Shown here one piece after another: positions 56,562 to 64,000 of a stretch of 64,000 nt of DNA. The notes beneath the pieces were generated by a model that worked only from the letters and a program-made list of their open reading frames with translations, was not told where the DNA came from and did not search any database. The stretch is taken from assembly GCF_003315345.1 (NCBI RefSeq), contig NZ_QNRO01000008.1, forward strand, positions 84,012 through 148,011, in the 5' to 3' direction. This DNA comes from Marinobacter pelagius. Lineage in GTDB: Bacteria > Pseudomonadota > Gammaproteobacteria > Pseudomonadales > Oleiphilaceae. The stretch's first letter is position 1, and each line of letters starts with the position of its first letter. The position numbers and the translations under genes were made by a program.

Positions 56562-57685
56562 TCTGGTGCTGAATCCTTCATTCGTTGGTAAATGGCCTGG
56601 CGCTTTTTCCAGGTTTCATGGCACAGGCGGATATCTTCAAGATAGGCCGGCAGTTCGTGCATGAGCAAGGCCTGGGGGCCATCCACCAGGGCTTTTTCCG
56701 GCTTCGGGTGGAAGTCCACCAGCACCATGTTGGCGCCGGCGATCACGCCCTGGGCGGTGGCATGCTCAAGGTCGAGAATGCCGTCCGGTGAGGCGTCCCG
56801 ACTGCCCACCGAGTGGGACGGATCCACGCACACCGGCATCCGGGTCAGGCGCTTGACCGCCGGTACATGGGCAAAATCCACCATATTACGGTGTGGATTG
56901 CCGGCCTCGGTTTTCATGCCGCGCAGGCAGAAAATGACATTGGAGTTGCCTTCGCTCGCCAGGTACTCGGCAGCGTTCAGGGACTCGTTCAGGGTAATAC
57001 CGAAACCGCGCTTGAGCAGCACGGGATAGGTGCTCTGGCGGCCAATGGCCTTGAGCAGTTCGAAGTTCTGGGTATTCCGGGTGCCCACCTGGAGCATCAC
57101 GCCAGTCGGGCGCCCCAGTTTCTCCAGGCAGGTGTCGATTTCCTCGATGTGGTTCTCGTGGGTGATCTCCATGGCGATCACCTTGATGCCATGCTTGCCC
57201 GCCTTCTCGAACACCCATGGCAGACAGCCCTTGCCATGGCCCTGGAACGAATAGGGGTTGGTCCGCGGTTTGTAAGCGCCCATACGGGTACAGACTTCGC
57301 CATGCTCCTCCACCGCCTTCATCATCATCTCGACATGCTCAGGCACGTCTACGGCGCACAGGCCGGCAAAGATGTTCAGGTTTTGCTGGCTGAATTCCAC
57401 GCCGTTGTAAGTGAAGCCGCTCTGGCGCAGGTCATCCTTGTGCCGGCCAAGAATTCGGTAGTCCTCGGAAATGCGGATCGCCCGCTCCACGGCCGGCAGT
57501 GCTTCGATTTCTTCCTTATCCAGGGACTTGGTGTCGCCCAGCAGGTAGATTTCGGTCAGCCGCTGGCTGGCACCCTGCACCTCGTGAACACGCAGGGACA
57601 CGTTGGGCAGGTTTTCCAGGTAATGCATGGTCTGCCGGTAGGCGTCACTGTCCAGCGTGGTGTTGGGATGAAGAATGGCTAGCAT
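56558..57685 (-). CDS. 3-deoxy-7-phosphoheptulonate (DAHP) synthase
   Basis: A 375-residue DAHP synthase, the first enzyme of the shikimate pathway, condensing PEP and erythrose-4-phosphate. It looks like the class I-beta form with an N-terminal regulatory-like region (VSLRVHEVQGASQRLTEIYL). Catalytic segments are GAYKPRTNPYSFQG, VLLKRGFGITLNESLNAAEY, FCLRGMKTEAGNPHRNMVDF and CVDPSHSVGSRD. It is 14 bases from the TerB-like gene and overlaps ugpQ by 4 bases. Confidence 0.9.
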   Translation of the reverse strand: MLAILHPNTTLDSDAYRQTMHYLENLPNVSLRVHEVQGASQRLTEIYLLGDTKSLDKEEIEALPAVERAIRISEDYRILGRHKDDLRQSGFTYNGVEFSQQNLNIFAGLCAVDVPEHVEMMMKAVEEHGEVCTRMGAYKPRTNPYSFQGHGKGCLPWVFEKAGKHGIKVIAMEITHENHIEEIDTCLEKLGRPTGVMLQVGTRNTQNFELLKAIGRQSTYPVLLKRGFGITLNESLNAAEYLASEGNSNVIFCLRGMKTEAGNPHRNMVDFAHVPAVKRLTRMPVCVDPSHSVGSRDASPDGILDLEHATAQGVIAGANMVLVDFHPKPEKALVDGPQALLMHELPAYLEDIRLCHETWKKRQAIYQRMKDSAPE

Positions 57686-57699
57686 GGGATCTCCTTTTG

Positions 57700-58146
57700 T
57701 TAACCGGTCCCCTCGGCCCGGTGCCGCGCCTGCATGTACTCCCTGTGGTTAAGATGCAGCAGGTCTGCCATGCGGCGAATAAGGTGTTCTTCGTATTTGT
57801 CGATGCGCCCGTCGGCCAGCGCCACGTGCCAGATGCTTTCCAGCAGGGCCTGTTTCTGTTCCTGGTCCAGGTGGTCGTTGATCTGCCCGGTAAACTCGTA
57901 CAGAGACGTGGCGTCCTCGGCGTGGGCGAGGGCATCCTGCAGGATCTCCTCGGCTTCTTCCCGGGTCACCTGGTGAGACTTCACGGCGCAGTCCACGATG
58001 GTTTTCAGTTCCCGCTCGTCTTCATCGTTGTCCACCCGGGATAGCTGCACCATCAGCGCCGTGGCTGCGACGGCCAACTGATGGGCGTCCGGCTTGACCG
58101 GTTCGGATTCGGGAACGGCAAACAGTTTCTTCAGGCGCTCGATCAT
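57700..58146 (-). CDS. TerB-like protein
   Basis: A 148-residue all-helical TerB/DUF-type protein with acidic metal-binding repeats typical of the tellurite-resistance TerB fold: ATALMVQLSRVDNDEDEREL and SIWHVALADGRIDKYEEHLI. Such proteins occur widely outside tellurite operons, and no other ter gene is near. It lies between transaldolase and DAHP synthase genes on the same strand. Function unknown. Confidence 0.85.
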   Translation of the reverse strand: MIERLKKLFAVPESEPVKPDAHQLAVAATALMVQLSRVDNDEDERELKTIVDCAVKSHQVTREEAEEILQDALAHAEDATSLYEFTGQINDHLDQEQKQALLESIWHVALADGRIDKYEEHLIRRMADLLHLNHREYMQARHRAEGTG

Positions 58147-58173
58147 GGTCCGTTACTTCGGTTGTTGAGTCAC

Positions 58174-59139
58174 TCAGGCCGCACGGGCCAGTTGGCGCAC
58201 CCGGTTCTCCAGCTCGATCTGGTCAGCCGTGAACCGGCGGATGCCATCGGCCAGCTTCTCGGTGGCCATCGCGTCCTCGTTGGATTCCCAGCGGAACAGC
58301 TTTTCATCGATGGAACCGAACCGGTCGCTGGTGTTGGCGTTGCCCGGATGCAGCTGGCGGTCAAGGGTGCCGGCATCGTCCTGCAGCTCTTGCAGCAGGG
58401 CCGGGCTGATAGTCAGCTTGTCACATCCGGCCAGCATCTCGATCTCGCCGGTGTTGCGGAAACTGGCGCCCATCACCACCGTATTGAAGCCGTTGGCTTT
58501 GTAGTAATTGTAGATCCTGCTGACGGAGAGTACTCCCGGATCTTCGTGCGCCGGGAAGCTGTCTCGTCCACTGTTGGCCAGGTGCCAGTCCAGGATGCGG
58601 CCGACAAACGGTGAAATCAGGTGGGCCCCTGCCTGGGCACAGGCTGCCGCCTGGATGAAGGAGAACAGCAGGGTCAGGTTGCAGCGGATGCCTTCCTTCT
58701 CCAGCTGCTCGGCGGCGCGGATACCTTCCCAGGTGGAGGCAATCTTGATCAGTACCCGGCTGGAATCCACGCCCTGACGATCATAGAAGTCGATCAGGCG
58801 ACGGGCCCGCTCCAGGGTGCCGGCGGTATCGAACGACAAACGAGCATCCACTTCGGTGGATACCAGGCCCGGGATCAGGTTCAGGATTTCCCGGCCGGCC
58901 AGCACCGCGAGCATGTCGGTGGCCACCGTCAGCTGCTCCGCGTCGGAACCACCGTGACGCCGGGCTTCCGCCACGGCCTTGTCCAGCATCGGGCGATAGG
59001 CCTCAGAGGCGGCTGCTTTCAGAAGCAGCGACGGGTTGGTGGTGGCATCTTCCGGGCGCCACTTGGCGATAGCATCGATATCGCCGGTGTCGGCTACCAC
59101 GGTGGTCATGGTTTTGAGTTGGTCAAGCTTGCTGGTCAT
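58174..59139 (-). CDS. tal: Transaldolase
   Basis: A 321-residue transaldolase (TalB class) of the pentose phosphate pathway. The Schiff-base lysine is in [20 protein letters not shown]; the opening [20 protein letters not shown] and the segment [11 protein letters not shown] are typical. It supplies erythrose-4-phosphate, a substrate of the DAHP synthase two genes downstream. Confidence 0.97.
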   Translation of the reverse strand: MTSKLDQLKTMTTVVADTGDIDAIAKWRPEDATTNPSLLLKAAASEAYRPMLDKAVAEARRHGGSDAEQLTVATDMLAVLAGREILNLIPGLVSTEVDARLSFDTAGTLERARRLIDFYDRQGVDSSRVLIKIASTWEGIRAAEQLEKEGIRCNLTLLFSFIQAAACAQAGAHLISPFVGRILDWHLANSGRDSFPAHEDPGVLSVSRIYNYYKANGFNTVVMGASFRNTGEIEMLAGCDKLTISPALLQELQDDAGTLDRQLHPGNANTSDRFGSIDEKLFRWESNEDAMATEKLADGIRRFTADQIELENRVRQLARAA

Positions 59140-59171
59140 TCGTCCTGTCGTCCCGGTTGTACGTTGTTTCA

Positions 59172-59192
59172 GGCATCCATCTCCGGGATGCC
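59172..59192. repeat. Inverted repeat in the transaldolase leader
   Basis: GGCATCC and GGATGCC arms with a 7-base loop lie in the 117-base interval between dusA and the transaldolase start. No T-tract follows on the minus strand. Role unknown. Confidence 0.3.
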
Positions 59193-59256
59193 GGTGTTTT
59201 CCCTACAATAACGGGCTGTTCTGACAGGAACAAGACAACAAAAGGTTAGGGTTGTG

Positions 59257-60291
59257 TCAGCTTTCGGCCAGAACCGCGGGTTCCGGCTCCCGAACCTTGG
59301 CCAGCGCCGCCTGGATGACCTCCAGACCGCTACCGGGCTTGTGGGCATTCTCACTGATATGGCGCCGGAACTGGCGGCCACCGGGCATGCCGTGGAACAG
59401 CCCCATGATGTGGCGGGAAATGTGGGTGAGATAGACGCCCCGGTCCAGCTCCTCCTGGATGAAGGGGAACATGGCCCGCAGCGCGTCGTGACGGTTTGCC
59501 ACAGCTGCGGGCTCACCAAAGAACTCGGAATCCACACCGGCCAGCAACCAGGGATTGTGGTAGGCCTCCCGGCCCAGCATCACACCATCGGTGTGGCGCA
59601 AATGCTCATGGCATTCCTCGAAGGTCTTGATGCCACCATTGATGATGATCTCCAGGTGCGGGTAACGATCCTTCAGCCGGTAGACCCAGTCGTACTTCAG
59701 CGGCGGAATATCCCGGTTTTCCTTGGGGCTCAGGCCCTCAAGAATGGCGATGCGGGCATGCACGATAAATGTCCGGCAACCAGCAGCCGAGACCTTGTCG
59801 ATGAACTCGCACAGATCCTCCCAGGACTCCCGACCATTGATACCGATCCGGTGCTTGACCGTCATCGGCAGATCAGTGGCGGCAATCATCGCTGACACCG
59901 CCTCGGCCACCTTGTCCGGATGGCCCATCAGGCAGGCACCGATCATGTTGTTCTGCACCCGGTCACTGGGGCAGCCAACATTCAGGTTCACCTCATCGAA
60001 ACCGAACTGCTCAGCCAGCTTCGCACAGTGGGCCAGTTCGCCGGGATCACTGCCGCCAAGCTGCAGGGCCAGGGGATACTCGGAGGGATCATGGCGCAGG
60101 AATCGCTCGGTATCGCCGTGGATCAGGGCACCGGTAGTCACCATCTCCGTGTACAGCAGCGCCCGCCGGCTCAGGATCCTGGCCAGGTAGCGGAAGTGCG
60201 GTGTGGTCCAGTCCATCATCGGTGCCACGCAGAAACGGCGGGACGGGCCGGGGTTGTGGCGAGTGGCATCCAATGCGGGTGTTGCGGACAT
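59257..60291 (-). CDS. dusA: tRNA-dihydrouridine synthase A
   Basis: An FMN enzyme reducing uridines 20/20a in the tRNA D-loop. The 344-residue protein has the opening FCVAPMMDWTTPHFRYLAR, the active cysteine in VNLNVGCPSDRVQNNMIGA and TVKHRIGINGRESWEDL. The family motif IINGGIKTFEEC is present near the FMN site. It begins at an ATG with a 223-base intergenic region toward the toxin gene. Confidence 0.96.
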   Translation of the reverse strand: MSATPALDATRHNPGPSRRFCVAPMMDWTTPHFRYLARILSRRALLYTEMVTTGALIHGDTERFLRHDPSEYPLALQLGGSDPGELAHCAKLAEQFGFDEVNLNVGCPSDRVQNNMIGACLMGHPDKVAEAVSAMIAATDLPMTVKHRIGINGRESWEDLCEFIDKVSAAGCRTFIVHARIAILEGLSPKENRDIPPLKYDWVYRLKDRYPHLEIIINGGIKTFEECHEHLRHTDGVMLGREAYHNPWLLAGVDSEFFGEPAAVANRHDALRAMFPFIQEELDRGVYLTHISRHIMGLFHGMPGGRQFRRHISENAHKPGSGLEVIQAALAKVREPEPAVLAES

Positions 60292-60488
60292 TTCGGTAAC
60301 CTATCGACGGAAAACAGTTGTCAGTACGAAAATCTGAGCGCCTTAGTTTAACAGGGTTGGCGGGGTGATTGCCGTAAGGCTTTGGCGAAGTTTCTGGCGA
60401 GTACTTCCAGGCTAATGACTTTCTGAATCGGTATCCGGAATGGTGGAAGTCCCGATTCTTGAGGGCATCGAGTGCCCTATAGTATTTT

Positions 60489-60506
60489 TGTATCCAGCTA
60501 GATACA
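60489..60506. promoter_or_regulatory. Candidate autoregulatory operator of the toxin-antitoxin pair
   Basis: TGTATC-CAGCTA-GATACA is a perfect 6-bp inverted repeat just upstream of the toxin ATG, next to a -10-like TATAGT (60478-60483). It fits an operator bound by the HTH antitoxin. Confidence 0.5.
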
Positions 60507-60514
60507 CTCTGCTC

Positions 60515-60826
60515 ATGAACGAACTGTACGAAACGGAAGAATTCGCCAGTTGGTTGTCGAAACTGAAGGATCCGATTGGAAAGGCAAGTGTTCTGCGTCG
60601 GATAAAAAATGCTCGTAAAGATAATTTCGGCGATCACCAGTCCGTTGGAGATAACGTTTCTGAAATGCGTCTCTTCAATGGCCCTGGATACCGACTCTAT
60701 TACACGATGATAGAAAACCGGGTGTATTGGTTGCTGGTAGGTGGAGATAAATCAACTCAGGAGAAAGATATAAAGCGGGCCAAGGAAATGGCTGCAGACA
60801 TTCACGGTAAAAACCGTGAGAGGTGA
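60515..60826 (+). CDS. RelE/ParE-superfamily toxin (HigB/Gp49-like)
   Basis: A 103-residue toxin of the phage-derived Gp49-like addiction-module type. Core segments are FASWLSKLKDPIGKASVLRR, NVSEMRLFNGPGYRLYYTM and YWLLVGGDKSTQEKDIKRAK. Such toxins usually act on translation. The ATG at 60515 gives the normal N-terminus (MNELYETEEFASW); an upstream in-frame start would run through the operator. The toxin gene comes first and the antitoxin second, the order usual for HigBA-like pairs. Confidence 0.9.
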   Translation: MNELYETEEFASWLSKLKDPIGKASVLRRIKNARKDNFGDHQSVGDNVSEMRLFNGPGYRLYYTMIENRVYWLLVGGDKSTQEKDIKRAKEMAADIHGKNRER

Positions 60827-60831
60827 TGAAC

Positions 60832-61248
60832 ATGACTGTTAATCAAGAAGCAATCGAAAAGCACGGTGTTCGGCCCTTTGATGCCGCTGAATACCTGGAT
60901 GATGATGAGGTGATTGGTGCCTATCTGTCGGAAATCCTGGCAGATGGTGATATGGATGAACTCCTGGAAGCTCTTGGTGAGGTTGCCAGAGCCCGGGGTA
61001 TGACCAGGCTCGCGGAAGATACAGGCCTGGGTAGGGAAAGTCTTTATAAGGCGTTGACTCCGGGAGCAAAACCGCGATTCGATACGATCAACCGTATTTT
61101 GAAAGGGCTTGGTATTAACCTGCGGGCTGAGCCGGTTGAGCCACAAGTAACCAGGACCGCCATGGCTACTTACACCCGTGATCGGCGCCCTGGTATGAAA
61201 GCTGGCCCGCACAAGGGTGGTGCCAAGAATAGATTGAAGCGCGCTTAA
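60832..61248 (+). CDS. HTH antitoxin of the HI1420/HigA-like family with C-terminal extension
   Basis: A 138-residue antitoxin. The N-terminal region (FDAAEYLDDDEVIGAYLSEI) and HTH (MTRLAEDTGLGRESLYKAL, then PRFDTINRILKGLGINLR) match the addiction-module antidote family paired with Gp49-like toxins. Family members are usually about 100 residues; here a basic tail of about 35 residues follows (RDRRPGMKAGPHKGGAKNRL). ATG at 60832 is chosen because GAGGTGAT lies at ideal distance; a GTG at 60823 overlaps the toxin stop. Confidence 0.87.
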   Translation: MTVNQEAIEKHGVRPFDAAEYLDDDEVIGAYLSEILADGDMDELLEALGEVARARGMTRLAEDTGLGRESLYKALTPGAKPRFDTINRILKGLGINLRAEPVEPQVTRTAMATYTRDRRPGMKAGPHKGGAKNRLKRA

Positions 61249-61268
61249 AACTTGGTTAAGAGGTGTGT

Positions 61269-62294
61269 TCAGAGAACAAGCCGTTCTAGAATCTCCACGG
61301 CTGAATTCTCCCGACACCCCGAGGCGTTCTGTCCACACCACAAGGGTGAAAAGTCTCCGGAACCGATGGCCTCGGCCGCAGCCCGGAGTGGCGCAATGGC
61401 GCTGGTGGCGAGGGGAAACGCGGGTGCCTCCGGGGATACCTGGCCCAGCTCCCGCATCACTCGGTTCACAATGCCCCGGGCCGGTCCGCCTGAGAACAGG
61501 TTGGTGATAGCGGTATGCCGGGCCTGGGGGCTTTTCAGTGCTTCCCGGTGCACTGGTTTGGTGGTCGCCTCCGGGCAGAGTAAAAAGGCCGTTCCCACTT
61601 GGGCCGCGATTGCGCCAAGATCCAGCGCGGCTTGCACGCCTCGGGCATCGGCAATACCGCCGGCGGCAACCACCGGCACCTTCACCGCGGCAACAATCTG
61701 GGGCAGCAGGGCAAAGGTGCCCATCTGCGTGGTCATGTCCTTGGTCAGGAAAATACCGCGGTGGCCACCGGCCTCAAGGCCCTGGGCGATGATGGCATCG
61801 GCACCGTGCTGCTCCAGCCAGAGGGCCTCCTCCACCGTGGTCGCGGTCGACAGGATCCTGGCACCGGTCTTTTTCACCCGTTCAACCAGAGCGGGCTCCG
61901 GCAATCCGAAATGAAAACTCACCACTGCCGGGCGGAATTCCTCCACCACAGCAGCGGCTTCTTCATTGAACGGCATGCGCCCCGGCCCGGAAGTGATGGA
62001 GTCAGGATCGATGCCGAATTCCCGGTAATAGGGCGCCAGCGCCTGGCGCCACTTCCGTTCGATGTCCGCATCCGGTGTTGGCGGCGTATGGGCGAAGAAG
62101 TTGAGGTTGAAAGGCTTTTCGGTGGCAGCTTTCAAGGCGTCAAGTTCAGATCGGAGCGACTCCGGGCTAAGCATGGCGCAGGGCAGGGAGCCGAGGCCTC
62201 CGGCATTCGAGACGGCGGCAGCCAGTCTGTGATCCTGAACGCCGGCCATGGGTGCCTGGATGATGGGAAATTCAGTTCCGATGAAGTTCAGCAT
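61269..62294 (-). CDS. Nitronate monooxygenase family protein
   Basis: A 341-residue FMN TIM-barrel protein of the NMO/2-nitropropane dioxygenase family. Typical segments: IIQAPMAGVQDHRLAAAVSN, PFNLNFFAH, VSFHFGLPEPALVERVKKTG, and GLEAGGHRGIF for the FMN and catalytic region, with VVAAGGIADARGVQAALDLG. It probably oxidises alkyl nitronates. It converges on the antitoxin gene with 20 bases between. Confidence 0.9.
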   Translation of the reverse strand: MLNFIGTEFPIIQAPMAGVQDHRLAAAVSNAGGLGSLPCAMLSPESLRSELDALKAATEKPFNLNFFAHTPPTPDADIERKWRQALAPYYREFGIDPDSITSGPGRMPFNEEAAAVVEEFRPAVVSFHFGLPEPALVERVKKTGARILSTATTVEEALWLEQHGADAIIAQGLEAGGHRGIFLTKDMTTQMGTFALLPQIVAAVKVPVVAAGGIADARGVQAALDLGAIAAQVGTAFLLCPEATTKPVHREALKSPQARHTAITNLFSGGPARGIVNRVMRELGQVSPEAPAFPLATSAIAPLRAAAEAIGSGDFSPLWCGQNASGCRENSAVEILERLVL

Positions 62295-62329
62295 AATCGT
62301 TTCCGTTCTTTGGCCTGACGTTCAATCCG

Positions 62330-62953
62330 TTACTGCAATGACATTCTCGTCGCCGGTGCTGGAGTGGTGGAGGACCATACCGGATAAGGAATGCCGGCGA
62401 GGCGGTTCATGATAAAGGCGTGCACAAGCAGCAGACCGACGCCGGCCATCAGTATAGGTAGCTGGGCTGGATCCGGCATCAGTCCCAGGGACACAATCAG
62501 AGCCGTTGCGCCGGCGGGCGGGTGCGCCACCCGCAGCAGCACCATCAGGCACCCCGTCAGGCCCAGCGAGAGTGACGCAGCACCGACTCGGGCCAGATCG
62601 ACGCCGGTCGTGAAGGCGGAAGCGTGTCCCTGCAGGCCGAAGAGGTACAGGCTGAGCAGTCCGGCCAGTGCTCCGATCAGATGCCCGCAAAGCGTGTTCC
62701 TCGGGGAAGCGGGCTGGGCAAGCGGGACATAGAACAGGATGAAGGCGGTGGCACCAAGGGAGGGGAAGATGAAGGCTTCCTGCGTCACCAGGGCCACGAA
62801 CGACACCAGCGCGATGCTGAGACCGCCATTGATCAGGTTGAACACTGCCATCACGGTGGTTCGACTGTAACGGCTTGCGAGTCGTTCCAGGTGTAAGGCC
62901 TGAACCAGCCCCTTAGCCAGTTGCCAGCGCAGTTGCTCGTTCCTGAGTCCCAT
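62330..62953 (-). CDS. HPP-family integral membrane protein
   Basis: A 207-residue protein with about four to five helices and the family signature RVAHPPAGATALIVSLGL. HPP proteins are reported as nitrite transporters in plants and cyanobacteria; bacterial functions are mostly unproved. The ATG at 62953 (MGLRNEQLRWQLAKGL) is preferred over a TTG at 63007 that would add 18 residues. Downstream of it on the minus strand is the nitronate monooxygenase-like gene; nitronate oxidation releases nitrite, so a functional link is conceivable. Confidence 0.85.
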   Translation of the reverse strand: MGLRNEQLRWQLAKGLVQALHLERLASRYSRTTVMAVFNLINGGLSIALVSFVALVTQEAFIFPSLGATAFILFYVPLAQPASPRNTLCGHLIGALAGLLSLYLFGLQGHASAFTTGVDLARVGAASLSLGLTGCLMVLLRVAHPPAGATALIVSLGLMPDPAQLPILMAGVGLLLVHAFIMNRLAGIPYPVWSSTTPAPATRMSLQ

Positions 62954-63062
62954 AAACCTTTCGCGTGCCCTGAGTTGGTGCGTTGAAAGGTGCGCGATCC
63001 TAAACAATGAGGAATATCAAGGCAAACAGGTATTATCGATAATGCTTAACGACTGCGCCAAC

Positions 63063-63518
63063 TCACGTTTCGCCGGCATGGCTGATCAACACTCCCGGAG
63101 CGCTTTCGTTCAGCTGCGCCCGGATATGATCCGGAATGGCCACCTTAGTCATGCTGGATGACCGGATCATCACATCAGTGATGTCCGCATCGGCGATGAA
63201 CTGGCCATCCCCGTAGCGATAAAATTCCAGATGCAGGGTGAACGACGTGTTGCCGATCCGCCCGGTACGAATCCTCGCTTCCAGCACATCGTCAAACCGG
63301 GCGGGCGCTTTCCAGTTCACCGTAAGGCTCACCACCTGGACGTCCAGATCCTGGTCCAGCAGGCGCTGGTAATCACCGAACACAGCACGGATGTATTCGT
63401 TGACGGAAATATCCACGAAGTCCGCGTAGCGGGCGTTGAAGACGACACCCTGGGCGTCGCACTCGCCGTAGCGGACTCGGAAGCGGAATTTGAAGGGAGA
63501 GTTGTTGTTTTCAGTCAT
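63063..63518 (-). CDS. Acyl-CoA thioesterase of the 4HBT/YbgC family
   Basis: A hot-dog fold thioesterase (151 residues). The catalytic region is RVRYGECDAQGVVFNARYAD, where the Asp of DAQGVVFNARY is the family's active residue. It continues with the usual VSLTVNWKAPARFDDVLEAR strand. The substrate is not evident; related proteins cleave short or aromatic acyl-CoA. Confidence 0.9.
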   Translation of the reverse strand: MTENNNSPFKFRFRVRYGECDAQGVVFNARYADFVDISVNEYIRAVFGDYQRLLDQDLDVQVVSLTVNWKAPARFDDVLEARIRTGRIGNTSFTLHLEFYRYGDGQFIADADITDVMIRSSSMTKVAIPDHIRAQLNESAPGVLISHAGET

Positions 63519-63650
63519 GGTTCACTAGCGCGGTTGAATGAGGTTCAAGGCTAACCGATTCCCGAGATCATGCAACTTGGCCATCTCAGTGCCTGCTGAT
63601 AACCTGGTTAGGAACAATACGGCACGAATTAGTAGTAAGGAAACTGTCCT

Positions 63651-63761
63651 ATGCCCGATACGCTAGGCTATTACGACAACAACGCCGAAGCGTTTGTTGA
63701 AGCCGTTCTTGATATCGCCATCGATGAGGCCTGTGGTGAGTTGCATCAGCATGGAGCATAA
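63651..63761 (+). pseudogene. Probable N-terminal remnant of a SAM-dependent methyltransferase
   Basis: A 36-codon ORF with an AAGGA site before its ATG. Its start MPDTLGYYDNNAEAFVEAV resembles, from memory, the N-terminus of a class I SAM methyltransferase family (YY-N-NA-F--ATVNVDM). The resemblance stops near residue 20, and no SAM motif follows before the stop. It is probably a truncated gene. It is placed directly before a second remnant, as intact versions of these genes often are. Confidence 0.4.
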
Positions 63762-63764
63762 CTG

Positions 63765-63929
63765 ATGCAGCAAACCGGAATTTACGAACAGCTAATCACA
63801 AAGCTCGTCGAGAGCCGCCTGGATCGGGAAAGGTTCTACGTTGGCGAACGCCGCCTCAGCAGCGCGGAAGCGTCGATTTGGTTGTCTCGTTTCCTGTCAA
63901 ATATTCGGGTATCCGGAATTTCTGGTTGA
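63765..63929 (+). pseudogene. Probable N-terminal remnant of a DEAD/DEAH helicase (DUF3427 type)
   Basis: A 54-codon ORF. MQQTGIYEQLITKLVESRLD followed by RERFYVGERRLSSAEASIWL and SRFLSNI resembles, from memory, the N-terminus of large DEAD/DEAH helicases with phospholipase D-like and DUF3427 domains. The match breaks after SNI, and a stop follows. Another frame from 63904 reads FGYPEFLVDKMPKM then stop (63946-63948), which may be the joined 3' end left by an internal deletion. The last 52 bases of the window show nothing further. Confidence 0.4.
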
Positions 63930-64000
63930 TAAAATGCCAAAGATGTAAAGAAGAAAATCTTTCTCAGCGGATTATCTGATTGATCCTCTTCAGCCTACTC

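Noticed and set aside
57700..58146. Tellurite resistance function
   Set aside because: Only the TerB-like fold is present; there is no other ter gene nearby, and solitary TerB-like proteins are common.

Overview
The window looks like chromosome from a GC-rich marine gammaproteobacterium, most likely Marinobacter or a close relative; this is inferred from gene content and order, not from a search. It carries a six-subunit Na+-translocating NADH:quinone reductase (nqrABCDEF with apbE and nqrM), a complete System I cytochrome c maturation operon (ccmABCDEFGHI), the 180-kDa NAD-glutamate dehydrogenase, lexA-sulA, psrA, and a stretch (psrA ... thioinosine phosphorylase, csiV-like, mfd, gap, nqr, sth) that I remember as broadly collinear with Pseudomonas aeruginosa. 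I found no rRNA, tRNA, insertion sequence, prophage or CRISPR array.

Layout. 16-2021: SOS genes lexA-sulA and two small conserved genes. 2218-3576: an exported DUF1329 protein behind a PsrA-like operator. 3588-3778: three palindromic REP-like elements. 3875-7831: a FleQ-like sigma-54-family regulator whose GAFTGA loop reads GAFPGA, followed by a partner-switching module (HsbA-like STAS, HsbR-like REC-PP2C-HATPase, HptB-like phosphotransfer protein). 7884-9781: uraA and upp on the minus strand. 9949-14179: a FleN-like ATPase, a fusion of an isoaspartyl-methyltransferase-like domain to a GspE/PilB-type ATPase, and a MoxR-like ATPase. 14357-21573: the ccm operon. 21593-28551: a minus-strand MoxR/DUF58/DUF4381/Bat operon with a BatB-BatC fusion. 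28712-36670: gdhB, a beta-carbonic anhydrase, rsmC and rlmG. 36652-40634: ribE, psrA, an L,D-transpeptidase-like gene, a MscS channel and a thioinosine phosphorylase. 40609-44923: csiV-like and mfd. 45139-55613: gap, nqrABCDEF-apbE-nqrM, sthA. 55624-55773: a second REP-like cluster. 55725-60291: glycerophosphodiesterase, DAHP synthase, TerB-like, transaldolase, dusA. 60515-61248: a toxin-antitoxin pair. 61269-63518: nitronate monooxygenase-like, HPP membrane protein, thioesterase. 63651-63929: two short ORFs that look like broken N-terminal remnants of a methyltransferase and a DEAD/DEAH helicase.

How the parts fit. Most genes are housekeeping: respiration and redox balance (nqr, sthA, gdhB, gap, ccm), DNA repair (lexA, mfd), RNA modification (rsmC, rlmG, dusA) and envelope physiology (Bat cluster, MscS, L,D-transpeptidase). 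The least ordinary part is 3.9-14.2 kb. There a FleQ paralogue that keeps the c-di-GMP pocket but has lost the key sigma-54 contact residue, an Hpt/phosphatase/STAS cascade, a FleN paralogue and an unusual methyltransferase-secretion-ATPase fusion with a MoxR partner lie close together, with no flagellar, pilus or secretion structural genes. It may be a regulatory and ATPase module for a surface or motility function encoded elsewhere. That joint role is inference.
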